Notes: generated by a model from the letters alone, not told the origin. Positions 1-9,194 are shown, numbered from the stretch's first letter. The stretch: 64,000 nt of DNA from Amycolatopsis sp. DSM 110486 (GCF_019468465.1 NZ_CP080519.1:248001-312000); one strand, 5' to 3'. Numbers and translations: made by a program.

Positions 1-346
1 CATGCCGCCCCACCCCCTCTCTCATGACCGTCATCAGCATCTGGAATCCCCTGCCACGCCGTCACCGCTACTTGTCCGACAGCACCGAAACCGACTCGCA
101 CACCACGCACGGAGAGTCGGCAAACCGAGCCATGGCCTCGGTGTTCGAACGGCTTGGCGCGATGCCGTCAAGCCGGGCCGACGCCATGAGCGTTCGGGCA
201 GCTCGTGTTTCGAGGCGCAGCAAGGGCCGCTCCACCTACTCGCGAGCTGTCGGGACTGTCGCTACCTTCATAGCAAAACAGGACCATTAAGTCCAGAAGG
301 TCTCCGACCCCGTGCCGAATGTCCATTGAGAACTGCGCGTTGGGCC
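1..346. other. Left-edge stretch without a recognised gene
   Basis: Several short overlapping open frames exist on both strands, but none has a convincing ribosome binding site, a recognisable domain or consistent GC-rich third positions. A near-palindromic site lies at 281-294 (separate entry). The stretch may be the promoter region of a gene beyond the left edge or decayed sequence. Confidence 0.4.
281..294. promoter_or_regulatory. Imperfect palindrome of the GGACY-N4-AGTCC type
   Basis: The bases read GGACC-ATTA-AGTCC, two inverted half sites around a 4-bp AT-only centre. It resembles the perfect site at 15596-15609 and the site at 9808-9821. It lies downstream of the STAS gene, so if functional it would serve a leftward or rightward promoter not otherwise identified. 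Operator function is inferred only from the repetition of the motif. Confidence 0.3.
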
Positions 347-817
347 TCACGCCGTTCGAAGCGACGACTGGCTGTCGGTGTCCCAGCGACGCGGGACACC
401 GCGGACACGGCGCCGTCGGGCCTCGCGCTTCGTGAGGATGCCGGCGGCGGCGAGCGCGCGGACCACCGACGAACGGCCGGCGTTGAGCCGGAACCGGTAC
501 CGGGATTCCGGGGTTCGAGCCGTGTCGAGATGTTCCCGAAGGAGTTGCGTCGCCGCCGTGCCGAGCCCGGTGCAGTCGGTCAGGTCGACGGTGACGATCC
601 CGCGACACAACGCGGTCACGACGTCGAGCTCCGCGCAGAGCACCTCGACGGCCGATCGTTCGATCACGCCGCCGCTGACGAAGAGGGTTATCGAGCCGTC
701 GGAGACCACGGTCCTCAGAAGCTCCTTCGGATGATGAACCGCGATCGCGCTCCCCGTCATCAGTGAAGGCTTCTCCACTACCGTTCCCTCCGGAACGCTG
801 TGCTGGCTTGCGAACAC
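347..817 (-). CDS. STAS-domain protein, anti-sigma factor antagonist-like
   Basis: 156 residues. The central part (about residues 40-125) has the layout of a STAS domain: a hydrophobic strand (SITLFVSGGV), an acidic strand (GIVTVDLTDCTGLGTAAT) where antagonists of the SpoIIAA/RsbV type carry the phosphorylatable Ser/Thr, and a helical C-terminal part. Such proteins bind anti-sigma kinases in partner-switching stress or light responses. The position normally held by the regulatory serine reads CTGLG, so a threonine would have to serve. The GTG start at 817 follows a GGAGGGG ribosome binding site. The basic C-terminal tail (KREARRRRVRG) is unusual. No cognate kinase or sigma factor is visible in the window, so the partner is unknown. 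Confidence 0.65.
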   Translation of the reverse strand: MFASQHSVPEGTVVEKPSLMTGSAIAVHHPKELLRTVVSDGSITLFVSGGVIERSAVEVLCAELDVVTALCRGIVTVDLTDCTGLGTAATQLLREHLDTARTPESRYRFRLNAGRSSVVRALAAAGILTKREARRRRVRGVPRRWDTDSQSSLRTA

Positions 818-1068
818 GAGGCCCCTCCCCTGTGGGTGATCACCTGTTGGCGGCGACCCCCGATCTCCCCTTACCGCGGCCCTGGGATCACGTCCGGTCG
901 AATGCCCCTCAGAGGAGACCGGCCACCCGAGCCGGTTGCGGTCTCACGGCGGCCGGCCCCGCGGGGTTCGGCCGCGAAACGGGTTCGGATCCCCGCGCGT
1001 AGTGGCAGCCACTCTTTTGGGTCCACCCGTGGGGGTAAGACAGGGCCGATCGCTGCCTCGAACACTGC

Positions 1069-2676
1069 ATGAGCTCACTGACCACGCCGACCATGGGCAC
1101 GGGCGTGCTTGCGAAGCGTCTCGGGCAGGCCGCGGACAACGCAGATCAGCGGTACAAGCTCGCCAAGAGCCTGCGGCACCAGATGAACAAGGTGTTCCCG
1201 ACCCATTGGTCCTACCTGATCGGCGAAGTCTCGCTGTACAGCTTCATCGTCGTAATCGCGACCGGCGTGTACCTGACGCTGTTCTTCGATCCCTCGATGC
1301 AGGAAGTCACGTACCACGGCAGCTTCCAGAACCTGCAGGGCGTCGAGATGTCGCAGGCCTTCAAGACGACCCTGGACCTCTCGTTCGACGTGCGTGGCGG
1401 GCTGTTCGTGCGGCAGCTGCACCACTGGGGGGCGCTGATCTTCATCGCCGCGACGCTCCTGCACATGCTGCGGATCTTCTTCACCGGCGCGTTCCGCAAG
1501 CCGCGTGAGGCGAACTGGGTGATCGGCGTGATCCTGCTCCTGATCAGCATGTTCGAGGGGTTCTTCGGTTACTCGCTGCCGGACGACCTGCTTTCTGGCA
1601 CGGGTGTCCGCGCGACCTTGTCGGGTATCGTCTTGTCGGTGCCGGTCATCGGCACCTGGATCCACTGGGCGCTGTTCGGCGGCGAGTTCCCGGGCGACCA
1701 GATCATCCCGCGCCTGTACACACTGCACATCCTCGTGCTGCCGGGGGTCCTGTTCGCCCTGATCGGCGTGCACCTGGTGCTGGTGTGGTTCCAGAAGCAC
1801 ACACAGTTCCCGGGCGTCCGCGCGAAGGAAGACAACGTCGTCGGCATCCGGATCGTGCCCGAGTTCGCGCTTCACGGCGGGGCGCTCGCCGTGCTCACCA
1901 CGGGGGTCATCGCCTTGATGGCCGGTCTTTTCCAGATCAACCCGGTGTGGAACTTCGGGCCGTACAACCCGTCGATGGTGTCGGCCGGTTCGCAGCCGGA
2001 CTGGTACATGGCCTGGGCCGACGGCATGCTGCGCATCTGGCCCGCGTGGGAGGTGTACCTCGGGAACTACACGATCCCGGCGGTGTTCTTCTCCGGCGCG
2101 ATGGGCATGGGGCTGCTGATCACCATGCTGACCGTCTACCCCTGGATCGAGGCGAAGCTGACGAAGGACGCCGTGCAGCACCACAACCTGCTGCAGCGGC
2201 CGCGCGACGCACCGGTCCGCACCGCGCTGGGCATGATGGCGCTCGGGTTCTTCCTGGTCATCGAGCTGTCGGGCTTCAACGACATCATCGCCGACCAGTT
2301 CGACATCTCCCTGAACGCCACCACGTGGGCCGGCCGCATCGGCGTGCTGATCGTGCCGCCGATCGCCTACTACCTCACCTACCGGATCTGCCTGGGTCTG
2401 CAGCGGGCCGACCGCGAGGTGCTGGAGCACGGCGTGGAGACGGGCATCATCAAGCGCCTGCCGACCGGCGGGTTCATCGAGGTCCACCAGCCACTGGGCG
2501 GCGTGGACAGCCACGGCCACGCAGTGCCGCTCGAGTACCAGGGTGCGCCGGTGCCGAAGAAGATGAACAAGCTCGGTGCCGCGGGGCGCGCCGTCCCGGG
2601 CTCGCTCTGGACGCCGGACCCGCCCGAAGAGACCGCCGCCATGGATCGGGCCGCCGAACAGGGGAAAACGACGTGA
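1069..2676 (+). CDS. qcrB: Cytochrome bc1 complex cytochrome b subunit
   Basis: 535 residues, the usual length for actinobacterial QcrB. It carries the diheme quinol-oxidising membrane subunit of complex III: many hydrophobic helices, histidine pairs in the segments around [15 protein letters not shown] and [20 protein letters not shown], and a PDWY loop ([11 protein letters not shown]) replacing the PEWY of the Qo site, as is normal in actinobacteria. The long C-terminal cytosolic tail is also typical of this phylum. Unlike the housekeeping locus, no qcrC (diheme cytochrome c) or qcrA (Rieske) precedes it; it stands alone with a transaldolase overlapping its stop. It is therefore probably a second copy used under special conditions. 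Confidence 0.95.
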   Translation: MSSLTTPTMGTGVLAKRLGQAADNADQRYKLAKSLRHQMNKVFPTHWSYLIGEVSLYSFIVVIATGVYLTLFFDPSMQEVTYHGSFQNLQGVEMSQAFKTTLDLSFDVRGGLFVRQLHHWGALIFIAATLLHMLRIFFTGAFRKPREANWVIGVILLLISMFEGFFGYSLPDDLLSGTGVRATLSGIVLSVPVIGTWIHWALFGGEFPGDQIIPRLYTLHILVLPGVLFALIGVHLVLVWFQKHTQFPGVRAKEDNVVGIRIVPEFALHGGALAVLTTGVIALMAGLFQINPVWNFGPYNPSMVSAGSQPDWYMAWADGMLRIWPAWEVYLGNYTIPAVFFSGAMGMGLLITMLTVYPWIEAKLTKDAVQHHNLLQRPRDAPVRTALGMMALGFFLVIELSGFNDIIADQFDISLNATTWAGRIGVLIVPPIAYYLTYRICLGLQRADREVLEHGVETGIIKRLPTGGFIEVHQPLGGVDSHGHAVPLEYQGAPVPKKMNKLGAAGRAVPGSLWTPDPPEETAAMDRAAEQGKTT

Positions 2677-3776
2677 CCGAAGGCGAGGACAACGGCCGGC
2701 TTCGCGCCCTCACCGAGGCCGGCGTGTCGATCTGGCTGGATGAGCTCTCCCGCGACATCCTGGAGAACGGCGAATTCGAACGCCTGGTGCGAAGCAGTTC
2801 AGTGGTGGGCGTCACCACGAACCCGACGATCTTCGCCAACGCCATCGCCCGGAGCAGTCGCTACGCCCCACAGCTGAAACGCCTGGCCGGGAACGGAATC
2901 GACGTAACGGAGTCCGTCCGGGCGTTGACGATCCGGGACGTTCAGCAGGCGGCGGACGTACTCCGTCCGATCTGGGAGAAGACCGACGGCGTTGATGGCA
3001 GGGTGTCACTGGAGGTGAGCCCCGAGCTCGCCGGCGACACCGACGCGACCATCGCGGACGCGATCCAGCTGTGGGAGCTCGTCGACCGGCCCAACCTCAT
3101 GGTGAAGATTCCCGCCACCCGAGCGGGCGTCCGAGCTGTTTCCGGTGCGCTGGCGGCGGGCGTCAACGTGAATGTCACTCTGGTCTTCTCGCCGCGGCGG
3201 TGTGCTGAGGTCGGTGAGGCGTTCGTCGACGGGCTCGAGCGAGCTCGTGAGAACGGCCACGACCTCGCGGCGGTCCACTCGGTCTCTTCGCTGTTCGTGT
3301 CCAGGGTGGATACCGAAGTGGACAGACGGCTCGACGTCATGGGCGTCCCCGAAATGCGCGGCCGGGCTGCCCTGGCCAACGCGCGGCTCGCTCATGAAGC
3401 CCTGGCTGCGGTGTGGGTATCCCCGCGGTGGCAAAGCCTTGCCGCCGACGGAGCCCGCCCCCAGCGGTTGCTGTGGGCTTCGACCGGTGTCAAGGATCCG
3501 TCCTTTCCCGACACCAAGTACGTGACCGGCCTCGTCACGCACGGCACCGTGTCCACGATGCCGCCCACGACCCTCTCGGCGTTCGCCGATCACGGCGAGC
3601 TTGCCGGGGACCGAGTCGTCGGGCTCGGCAAGGAAGCCGCGGCCGACCTCGCGGCCGTTGCAGCCGCGGGTATCGATCTCGATGACGTGTACGACACGCT
3701 CGAGAGAGAGGGCGTCGCCAAGTTCGCGGCCAGCTGGCGAGCCCTCCACGCGTCAGCAAGTGCGTTCCTCGGCTGA
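2673..3776 (+). CDS. tal: Transaldolase
   Basis: 367 residues. It transfers a dihydroxyacetone unit between sugar phosphates in the non-oxidative pentose phosphate pathway. Family signatures seen are the N-terminal [13 protein letters not shown], the [13 protein letters not shown] strand, the active-site strand NLMVKIPAT with the Schiff-base lysine, and NVNVTLVFS. The GTG start at 2673 overlaps the qcrB stop by 4 bases (GTGA), so the two are translationally coupled; the open frame continues upstream inside qcrB but only as an antisense-free shadow. Pairing of a transaldolase with a respiratory subunit suggests a stress or low-oxygen operon and a second, non-housekeeping copy. Confidence 0.93.
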   Translation: MTEGEDNGRLRALTEAGVSIWLDELSRDILENGEFERLVRSSSVVGVTTNPTIFANAIARSSRYAPQLKRLAGNGIDVTESVRALTIRDVQQAADVLRPIWEKTDGVDGRVSLEVSPELAGDTDATIADAIQLWELVDRPNLMVKIPATRAGVRAVSGALAAGVNVNVTLVFSPRRCAEVGEAFVDGLERARENGHDLAAVHSVSSLFVSRVDTEVDRRLDVMGVPEMRGRAALANARLAHEALAAVWVSPRWQSLAADGARPQRLLWASTGVKDPSFPDTKYVTGLVTHGTVSTMPPTTLSAFADHGELAGDRVVGLGKEAAADLAAVAAAGIDLDDVYDTLEREGVAKFAASWRALHASASAFLG

Positions 3777-3823
3777 GGCCCGCAGTCCTCGCTCACACCC
3801 ACGGTTGTCTCGAAGGGAATCTC

Positions 3824-4153
3824 ATGCCTCGATCGCTGGAGTCGCTCAGCCCGGCCGATGGCGAGCAGGTGGCCAAGAAGAACCTGGTGGCCGCACTGAC
3901 TGCCGGACGGATCGTTTACGACGACGGCGCCGAACAGGTCTTCGACCACGACGGTGCGACCACCTACACCGACCGGGGCCACCCGACACGCGGAGAGTGG
4001 TACATCGACGCCGACGGCCGTTTCGCCTCGTTCTGGCCGCCCACTTACCGTGCTTCGTACGACCTTCGCTGGGTTGTCGAGGCCGGCTCGATCGTCGGCC
4101 TGAGCTTCACGCATTGCGGAGACGGTTCACAGTTCACCGGGCGATACGCCTGA
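3824..4153 (+). CDS. Small conserved protein of unknown function
   Basis: 109 residues. ATG start with a clear AAGGGA ribosome binding site 6 bases upstream, 47 bases after the transaldolase, so probably the same transcript. The sequence alternates short polar and aromatic strands (GATTYTDRG, GEWYIDADGRFASFWPP, YDLRWVVEAGSIVGLSF), suggesting a small soluble beta barrel. There is no signal peptide or membrane segment and no catalytic motif I can name. GC-rich third positions support coding. Confidence 0.6.
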   Translation: MPRSLESLSPADGEQVAKKNLVAALTAGRIVYDDGAEQVFDHDGATTYTDRGHPTRGEWYIDADGRFASFWPPTYRASYDLRWVVEAGSIVGLSFTHCGDGSQFTGRYA

Positions 4154-4351
4154 CCGGCCGACCATCATGATCAACCGCCGAGCACCGGCGCGCGGAAAGC
4201 AATCCAAGTTGCCGTCTGCGCGCTGGTGTCCATTGTGCTGCCCGTTTCCCTGCACACCAAGACCTACGAGTGTCCACACGGGATTTCCACGGGTGCATTC
4301 ATGGTGGCGGGTGTAGTTCACTTCAGTCCTCGACAACGAAAGGTGTACGCA

Positions 4352-4660
4352 ATGGTGAAAGCCGTCATCGAGGGAACCGTGATCGCCGAGGCCGAACGGA
4401 ACGACCTGATCTCCCTCGAAGGAAACCTCTACTTCCCCCCTGCGGCGATCCGGCAGGGAAGCCTCCAACCGAGCTCGACTCAATACACCTGTCCGTGGAA
4501 GGGCGCGGCCCGCTACTACGACGTCATCACCGACGGATCACAGACCCACGACGCGGCCTGGTGCTACCCCCACCCACACCAGTCCGCGATCGACCGCGTC
4601 GGTACGGATTTCTCCGGCTACGTGGCGTTCGACCCGCGAAAGGCGGATATCCTTGACTGA
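4352..4660 (+). CDS. DUF427 domain protein
   Basis: 102 residues. The family hallmarks are present: IEGTVIAEAE near the N terminus, NLYFPP, the CPWKGAARYYDV core and the C-terminal VAFDPRK. DUF427 proteins are small beta-rich proteins of unknown biochemical role, common in actinobacteria. I chose the ATG at 4352, behind AAAGG, because the domain begins right there; the frame stays open to 4226 but the added residues do not fit the family. Its stop overlaps a short WhiB-like frame at 4653. Confidence 0.85.
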   Translation: MVKAVIEGTVIAEAERNDLISLEGNLYFPPAAIRQGSLQPSSTQYTCPWKGAARYYDVITDGSQTHDAAWCYPHPHQSAIDRVGTDFSGYVAFDPRKADILD

Positions 4661-4817
4661 TCCGATCCTCGCCGCAATCCGTCTTCGAAACACCTGGCTG
4701 CAGCTGAACAACCTGATCGATTGGCAGGCCACCGCGGCCTGCCGATCGGAAGATCCCGAGGTGTTCTTCCCCTCCCCCGCCGCTGCGCCGCAAATCCGGC
4801 ACGCCACGGCCATCTGA
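4653..4817 (+). pseudogene. Truncated WhiB-like protein (N-terminal part only)
   Basis: A TTG-started frame of 54 codons overlapping the end of the DUF427 gene, with AAAGG upstream. It reads ...DWQATAACRSEDPEVFFPSP..., matching the start of WhiB regulators, where this first cysteine binds the 4Fe-4S cluster. The remaining three cysteines and the G[VI]WGG turn are absent: the frame stops 20 residues later. It is either a remnant or, less likely, a small single-cysteine protein. Confidence 0.6.
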
Positions 4818-4877
4818 GCATCGCTGGCCGTCGGAGGCGACCGCCCTGCTATCCCTGAACTCGAGTCACGGACCCGG

Positions 4878-5065
4878 TCAGCCGGCGGCGACGTTGTGGT
4901 TCAGCCGGAACAGGTTGGTGGGATCGTAGGCCTTCTCGACCTCGACCAAGCGCGTGTAGCGCTCAGTGCCGAACACCACGAACGGCACGCCGACCATCTG
5001 GTGGCCCAACCGCGGGTTCCAGAGCGGCCGAGAGGTTGTAGTGCCGGCATTCATCCATGTAATCG
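4878..5065 (-). pseudogene. Collapsed remnant of a berberine-bridge (FAD-linked) oxidase
   Basis: On the minus strand, pieces of one FAD-linked oxidase gene are joined end to end. YMDECRHYNLSAALEPAV matches residues 37-54 of the intact paralogue at 28736-30151; after a frame change GHQMV matches the FAD-histidine segment; GVPFVVFG and then TERYTRLVEVEKAYDPTN up to the stop match its C terminus (FGPERYARLVEIKKAHDPAN). About 400 residues are missing in at least three internal deletions. The joins fall on short shared motifs. Its right end runs into the end of the membrane-protein gene at 5051. Confidence 0.75.
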
Positions 5066-5530
5066 GCCGATCGACAGAATTGACGTGCGGCGGCGCAACG
5101 CGAGTACGCCCAGCAGGACAGTGGCCGCGGCGGCAACCAGGTGGAGCGTCACGGAGGCTTCGAAGACTCGCGCCAAGACGGGCACGCCCGAACGCAGCGC
5201 GACCCGGATATTGCCGGGCCCACCGAGCACGAAATGCCACAGGACGCCCAGGATGAGCGCACCGGCGGCCGAGACGATGACGAGGCCTGCCCCGTCTCGC
5301 GCGGCAACCCTGAGGTGGCGCGCGATACCGATCGCGGTGCCGATGATGCCGAACAAGACGAGGAACAACGGCTCCAGGAGAGGCACGCCTCCGGCGAGCA
5401 ACCCCAGCAATACGAAGTCCACCAGCACGAGCGCCGCCTGCACAGCGGCCACGGCCGCCATGACCCGGTCGACTCTCGCGACCAGCCGTGGCAGGCGAAG
5501 CACCGCTTTGCCGTTGACTGCGTCAGTCAC
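5051..5530 (-). CDS. Small integral membrane protein, four predicted helices
   Basis: 159 residues with four hydrophobic segments (about residues 25-48, 50-70, 80-103 and 115-140), short loops and few charged residues inside them. I chose the GTG at 5530 because it follows a strong GGAGGAGG site by 5 bases. No known family is recognised. The last few codons overlap the oxidase remnant, so the natural C terminus may have been replaced. It lies 68 bases downstream of the MFS exporter on the same strand and may be cotranscribed with it. Confidence 0.65.
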   Translation of the reverse strand: MTDAVNGKAVLRLPRLVARVDRVMAAVAAVQAALVLVDFVLLGLLAGGVPLLEPLFLVLFGIIGTAIGIARHLRVAARDGAGLVIVSAAGALILGVLWHFVLGGPGNIRVALRSGVPVLARVFEASVTLHLVAAAATVLLGVLALRRRTSILSIGRLHG

Positions 5531-5598
5531 AGGTTCCTCCTCCAAGAGTCCGGACGGTGAGGGATCGAGACGGTCGAAACAACTTTTGCGCCCCGCAG

Positions 5599-7065
5599 CT
5601 ATCGGGACAGCGGGTGCGGCAACGAACGGGCGACCAAAGGGTGCCGGTTGCAGGGGGTGTGGTTGCGGAAAACCGCGGCGGCAATCGCGCCGGCGACAAA
5701 CAGCGCCGCAGCGCAGATCACGCAAGCCAGGCGATAGCCGGGCTGGAACGCCTCGGATCGCGCGTACGAAGCGCCGGTGAGACCGACGAGCGGCGGAAGC
5801 GCCGCGATCCACAGCAAGGCGGCACCGCGCGCGACAGCGTTGTTGACCGCGGACGCGACGCCGACGTGGCCGCCCGGTAGCGACGACAGCGCGACAGACG
5901 TCAGAGGTGCCACCATCGTGGCGGTACCGAGGCCGAACACGCACTCGAGCGGGATCACCCAACTCCAGTAACCCGTGTCGGGCTTGATCTGCAAGGCCAT
6001 CAGCGCCGCTACGCCACACAACACAGGACCGGCGGTCAGTTGCCAACCGGGCCCGACCCGCGCAGCGAGTTTACCGCTGGAGGGAGACAGCGCGAGGCTG
6101 ATGATCGTGATCGGCAGAAGAGTGCTGCCGGCTTCGGCCGGGCTGTACCCGGCGACAGTCTCCAGGGCGATCGTGAAGATCAGGAAGAACACGCCGAACG
6201 CACCGTAGACGATGAACGTGATCACGTTGATCGAGACGAACGATCTGGACTTCCTCAGCAGCGCCGGCAACATCGGCGATGTCGTTCGCCGTTCGTAGCG
6301 CACGAACCCGATCCCCGCCGCGACAGCCACGAGCGCACTCGCCAGTGCCCCCGGCCCACTCGGGTTCGCCGGTATCGCGGTCAACGCGTAGGTCGCCGCG
6401 GCGAGGGTCACAAGGGCCAGCGCCGAGCCACCCCAGTCCATGCCGGACGACTCGTCGTCGCGGGTCTCCGGAATGTGGCGCACGGTCACCACCAGGACGA
6501 TGACCGCCACGGGCACGTTGATCAGGAAGATCCACCGCCACGAACCCAGCGACAGCAGCCATCCGCCGACGAACGGGGCGAGAACTCCCGCGATCCCGGC
6601 GTACCCGGACCAGGTTCCGATCGCCCGCGGCCGATCACCAGGTACGATCGTCGACTGCAGGATGGCCATGCTCGCCGGTGCCATCAACGCTCCACCGATG
6701 CCTTGCAGGATTCGCGCACCGATGAGCGTCCCCACGTCGGGGACGGCCGCGCACAGGACCGAGGCGACCGTGAACCCGGCGACGCCGATGAGGAAGATCC
6801 GCTTGCGGCCGTACCGGTCTCCGAGCCCACCCGCCAGCAGGATGAGCGAGGCGAGGCTGAGGGTGTATCCGGTCACGGTCCACTGAAGGGACGCGAAGCT
6901 CGCACCCAAGTCCCGGCCGAGGTCGGGAAGAGCGACGGTCACGACGCTCGAGTCGATACCCGCGATACTCGCGCCGAGGACCGTCGCGACCAGGATCCGT
7001 CGCCCCTGCGCAGACCGAATCGGAAAACCCACCGGTGGCGGTAGAGCGACGTCTGAACCGCCCAC
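5599..7065 (-). CDS. MFS multidrug exporter, DHA2 (14-helix) type
   Basis: 488 residues with about 14 hydrophobic segments. Motif A (GGLGDRYGRKRIFLIG) lies between helices 2 and 3, the antiporter motif C region (WSGYAGIAGVLAPFVGGWLL) in helix 5, and the N terminus begins with the ASIAGIDSSVVTVALP signature of the EmrB/QacA family. It should exchange protons for a small organic substrate across the plasma membrane. The GTG start at 7065 follows a GGGAGGG site. Substrate cannot be read from the sequence; the following oxidoreductase is not an obvious clue. Confidence 0.88.
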   Translation of the reverse strand: MGGSDVALPPPVGFPIRSAQGRRILVATVLGASIAGIDSSVVTVALPDLGRDLGASFASLQWTVTGYTLSLASLILLAGGLGDRYGRKRIFLIGVAGFTVASVLCAAVPDVGTLIGARILQGIGGALMAPASMAILQSTIVPGDRPRAIGTWSGYAGIAGVLAPFVGGWLLSLGSWRWIFLINVPVAVIVLVVTVRHIPETRDDESSGMDWGGSALALVTLAAATYALTAIPANPSGPGALASALVAVAAGIGFVRYERRTTSPMLPALLRKSRSFVSINVITFIVYGAFGVFFLIFTIALETVAGYSPAEAGSTLLPITIISLALSPSSGKLAARVGPGWQLTAGPVLCGVAALMALQIKPDTGYWSWVIPLECVFGLGTATMVAPLTSVALSSLPGGHVGVASAVNNAVARGAALLWIAALPPLVGLTGASYARSEAFQPGYRLACVICAAALFVAGAIAAAVFRNHTPCNRHPLVARSLPHPLSR

Positions 7066-7143
7066 GGTGAGTACCCTCCCTGTACTGACAGCCAGAATTT
7101 TCCGAACCAGTTCACCCAGCGCCTTTTCCGGAAGAGATCCCGC

Positions 7144-8010
7144 TTACGGCCTGGTCGCCAGTCGGTCGAGATCGTCGACTTCGTGTGCCGTCAGGGAAAT
7201 GTCGACTGCAGACACGTTCTCGTTCAGGTGCTGGATGCTCAGCGTGCCGGGAGTGGGGAGGATCGCGGGTGAGCGATTCAAGAGCCAGGCCAGAGCGAGC
7301 TGCGCCGGCGAGACATCGCGCGGCCGCGCCATCTCCGCCAACGGCCCATCCTCCCTGGCAAGCGTGCCGGTCGCCAGCGGAAGCCACGGGACGAAGCCGA
7401 TGTTCGCCGATTCCGCGTAGTTCAGCAACGGTTCGGCCCCGCGATCGATGAGGTTGTACTCAGCTTGGACTGTGGCGATCTCCGCAAACTTCCTTGCTTC
7501 TTCCAGATCGGCCAGTGTCACCTCCGCCAAGCCGATCTTCCCGATCTTTCCTTCACGCTGCATATCCGTGAGAAGTCCGAGTTGATCGGCAATGGGAGCG
7601 TGCGGGCTGAATCCGTGCAGCTGGAACAAAGGAACGCGATCGAGCTTCAGGTACCACAAGCGCGTCTCGATCTGTTTACGAAGGAACGAGGGCCGCGGTA
7701 CCGGTTCCCAGTGCCCGTTCGGCGATCGAAGAAGTCCGCCTTTGATCATCAGCAGCAAGTCTTCAGGGAACGGGCTGAGTGCTCGCACAATGAGTTCTTC
7801 GTAGTCGAAGGGTCCCGACGATTCGGCGATGTCGATGAGATTCACCCCGAGATCGACCGCTTCTCGGAGCACTCGTGCCGCTTCAGTGGCGTCCTTCGGA
7901 TGACTCCAGACGCCGGACTCACTTATCTGAGCGGTCCCAAGACCGAGCCGGGTGATCGCGTGCCCTCCGATCGTGAAGGTACCGCATCGATCAGGAAGGG
8001 TTCCAGGCAT
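7144..8010 (-). CDS. Aldo/keto reductase family protein lacking the catalytic tyrosine
   Basis: 288 residues with the aldo/keto reductase barrel: TRLGLGTAQ, the aspartate in NLIDIAESSG, the lysine in LLLMIKGG, the histidine in LFQLHGF, GKIGLAEV, and the C-terminal NADP-binding strand PAILPTPGT. In active members the tetrad is Asp-Tyr-Lys-His with the pattern D-T-A-x-x-Y-G; here the tyrosine position is serine (DIAESSG). A tyrosine a few residues on (FDY) might substitute. It may therefore be a poor or altered reductase. It is read in the same direction as the exporter 78 bases downstream. Confidence 0.82.
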   Translation of the reverse strand: MPGTLPDRCGTFTIGGHAITRLGLGTAQISESGVWSHPKDATEAARVLREAVDLGVNLIDIAESSGPFDYEELIVRALSPFPEDLLLMIKGGLLRSPNGHWEPVPRPSFLRKQIETRLWYLKLDRVPLFQLHGFSPHAPIADQLGLLTDMQREGKIGKIGLAEVTLADLEEARKFAEIATVQAEYNLIDRGAEPLLNYAESANIGFVPWLPLATGTLAREDGPLAEMARPRDVSPAQLALAWLLNRSPAILPTPGTLSIQHLNENVSAVDISLTAHEVDDLDRLATRP

Positions 8011-8058
8011 GGTCTCGTCTCTTTCACTGTCTTGTGGATTTGTGCCGACATGAATCGG

Positions 8059-8676
8059 TCAGATGTCAGTGAGTTCACCCGGCTGCTCTCCTTCCGGCGG
8101 CGCCACCCCCGCCGGCACGTCGAGGTCGTAACGCCGCAACCGGAACACGTCGAGCCTCGTGTCGTAGTACTTGTCGGTTTGGCCGACCCACTCCATCCCC
8201 ATCCGCCGCACGGCGGCCGCGGCGCGTTGGTTCGCCGGGCGCGACACAGCGAAGATCTCGTCCGTACCGGCATCGAAGGCATAGTGAGCGACCGCGTCAC
8301 CGACTTCACCGGCATAACCGTTCCCCCACCAGCCACGAGCGATCTGGACACCGATCTCGAAATCGATGTCGTCTGGCGGCAAGGGCAGCAACGAGACCGC
8401 ACCCACGACGCGTCCGCTCGCGAGATCGGTGACCTTCCACCGACCGACCGGAGGCTCGGTTTCCAAGCCGTCCGCGACCCAACCGGCAACCAGATCCTGC
8501 ATGGCGGAGATGTCCGCGACTCGATCCATGGCCGGCGCCAGCCACCGAGAAACCTCTTCGTCGCCGAAGATGCCCAGAGCCGCTTCGACGTCGGGCATCG
8601 TCCACGGAGCAAGCTCCAGCCGGGTGGTCCGGATCAGTTCTCCGTCGATGTCGACCGAATGCGACCCCGGAATCAA
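8059..8676 (-). CDS. GNAT N-acetyltransferase, RimJ/RimL-like
   Basis: 205 residues. It shows the GNAT order: TTRLELAPWTMPDVEAAL at the N terminus, the strand VVGAVSLLPLP, the acetyl-CoA loop region ARGWWGNGYAGE and ANQRAAAAVRRMGMEWVG, as in RimJ/RimL and many antibiotic or polyamine acetyltransferases. I prefer the TTG start at 8676 because AGGAG sits 7 bases before it; an in-frame GTG lies at 8697 without a good site. The acceptor is unknown. Confidence 0.8.
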   Translation of the reverse strand: MIPGSHSVDIDGELIRTTRLELAPWTMPDVEAALGIFGDEEVSRWLAPAMDRVADISAMQDLVAGWVADGLETEPPVGRWKVTDLASGRVVGAVSLLPLPPDDIDFEIGVQIARGWWGNGYAGEVGDAVAHYAFDAGTDEIFAVSRPANQRAAAAVRRMGMEWVGQTDKYYDTRLDVFRLRRYDLDVPAGVAPPEGEQPGELTDI

Positions 8677-8736
8677 CTCTGCACTCCTCTTCCTCACCGA
8701 TTTCCCCGGCTCCGGGGAAGTTCGAGCTTCCGTTGA

Positions 8737-9078
8737 TCAGCGTTCGCGAGGCGCGCGATCCGGCACGGCCGCCCGGCCGGGGAAGCGGCCGTCGACAAGC
8801 TCTTTGTATTCGGGGTGGTCGGCAATGTAGTCGGCCACGAAGGTGCAATAATTCGTGAGCTTCAGATCTCGGGTTCGCAGATCATCCAAAGCGTGTTTCA
8901 CCAGCCGCGTCGCGACACCTTGACCACGATGTCCAGGATCGACGATCGTGTGGCTGAACGTCACTCGCCGGTCACCGTGCGGGGCGTGGTAGACGATCAT
9001 GCCGACGACCTGCCCGTCGACCACGGCCTCATACGATCCGCTGTCGACGTTGCGCTGTACATCCATCTCGGAACTCAC
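8737..9078 (-). CDS. Small GNAT-fold acetyltransferase (YjdJ/GNAT type)
   Basis: 113 residues. The compact one-domain layout VDGQVVGMIVYHAP, ITFSHTIVDPGHRGQGVATRLVKHALD and a C-terminal YIADHPEYKELV matches the short Gcn5-related family (PF14542 type), which keeps only the acetyl-CoA-binding core RGQGVA. The GTG at 9078 is preferred because AGGAG lies 7 bases upstream; an ATG exists at 9120. It is the first gene of a leftward run with the larger GNAT protein, 60 bases apart. Confidence 0.82.
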   Translation of the reverse strand: MSSEMDVQRNVDSGSYEAVVDGQVVGMIVYHAPHGDRRVTFSHTIVDPGHRGQGVATRLVKHALDDLRTRDLKLTNYCTFVADYIADHPEYKELVDGRFPGRAAVPDRAPRER

Positions 9079-9194
9079 TTCATTTCTCCTGATGTTTTTC
9101 TCGAGCAGCACGGTCTGCACCCTCAGTGCATGAAGACCGTTTCCGCAGCGTCAGACCGAGACGCGGGACGTTGAGGTGCGACGCGCGGAAGGTG

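Noticed and set aside
1785..2672. Upstream extension of the transaldolase frame inside qcrB
   Set aside because: Composition is shadow-like and qcrB occupies the region; the GTG at 2673 gives the normal transaldolase N terminus.
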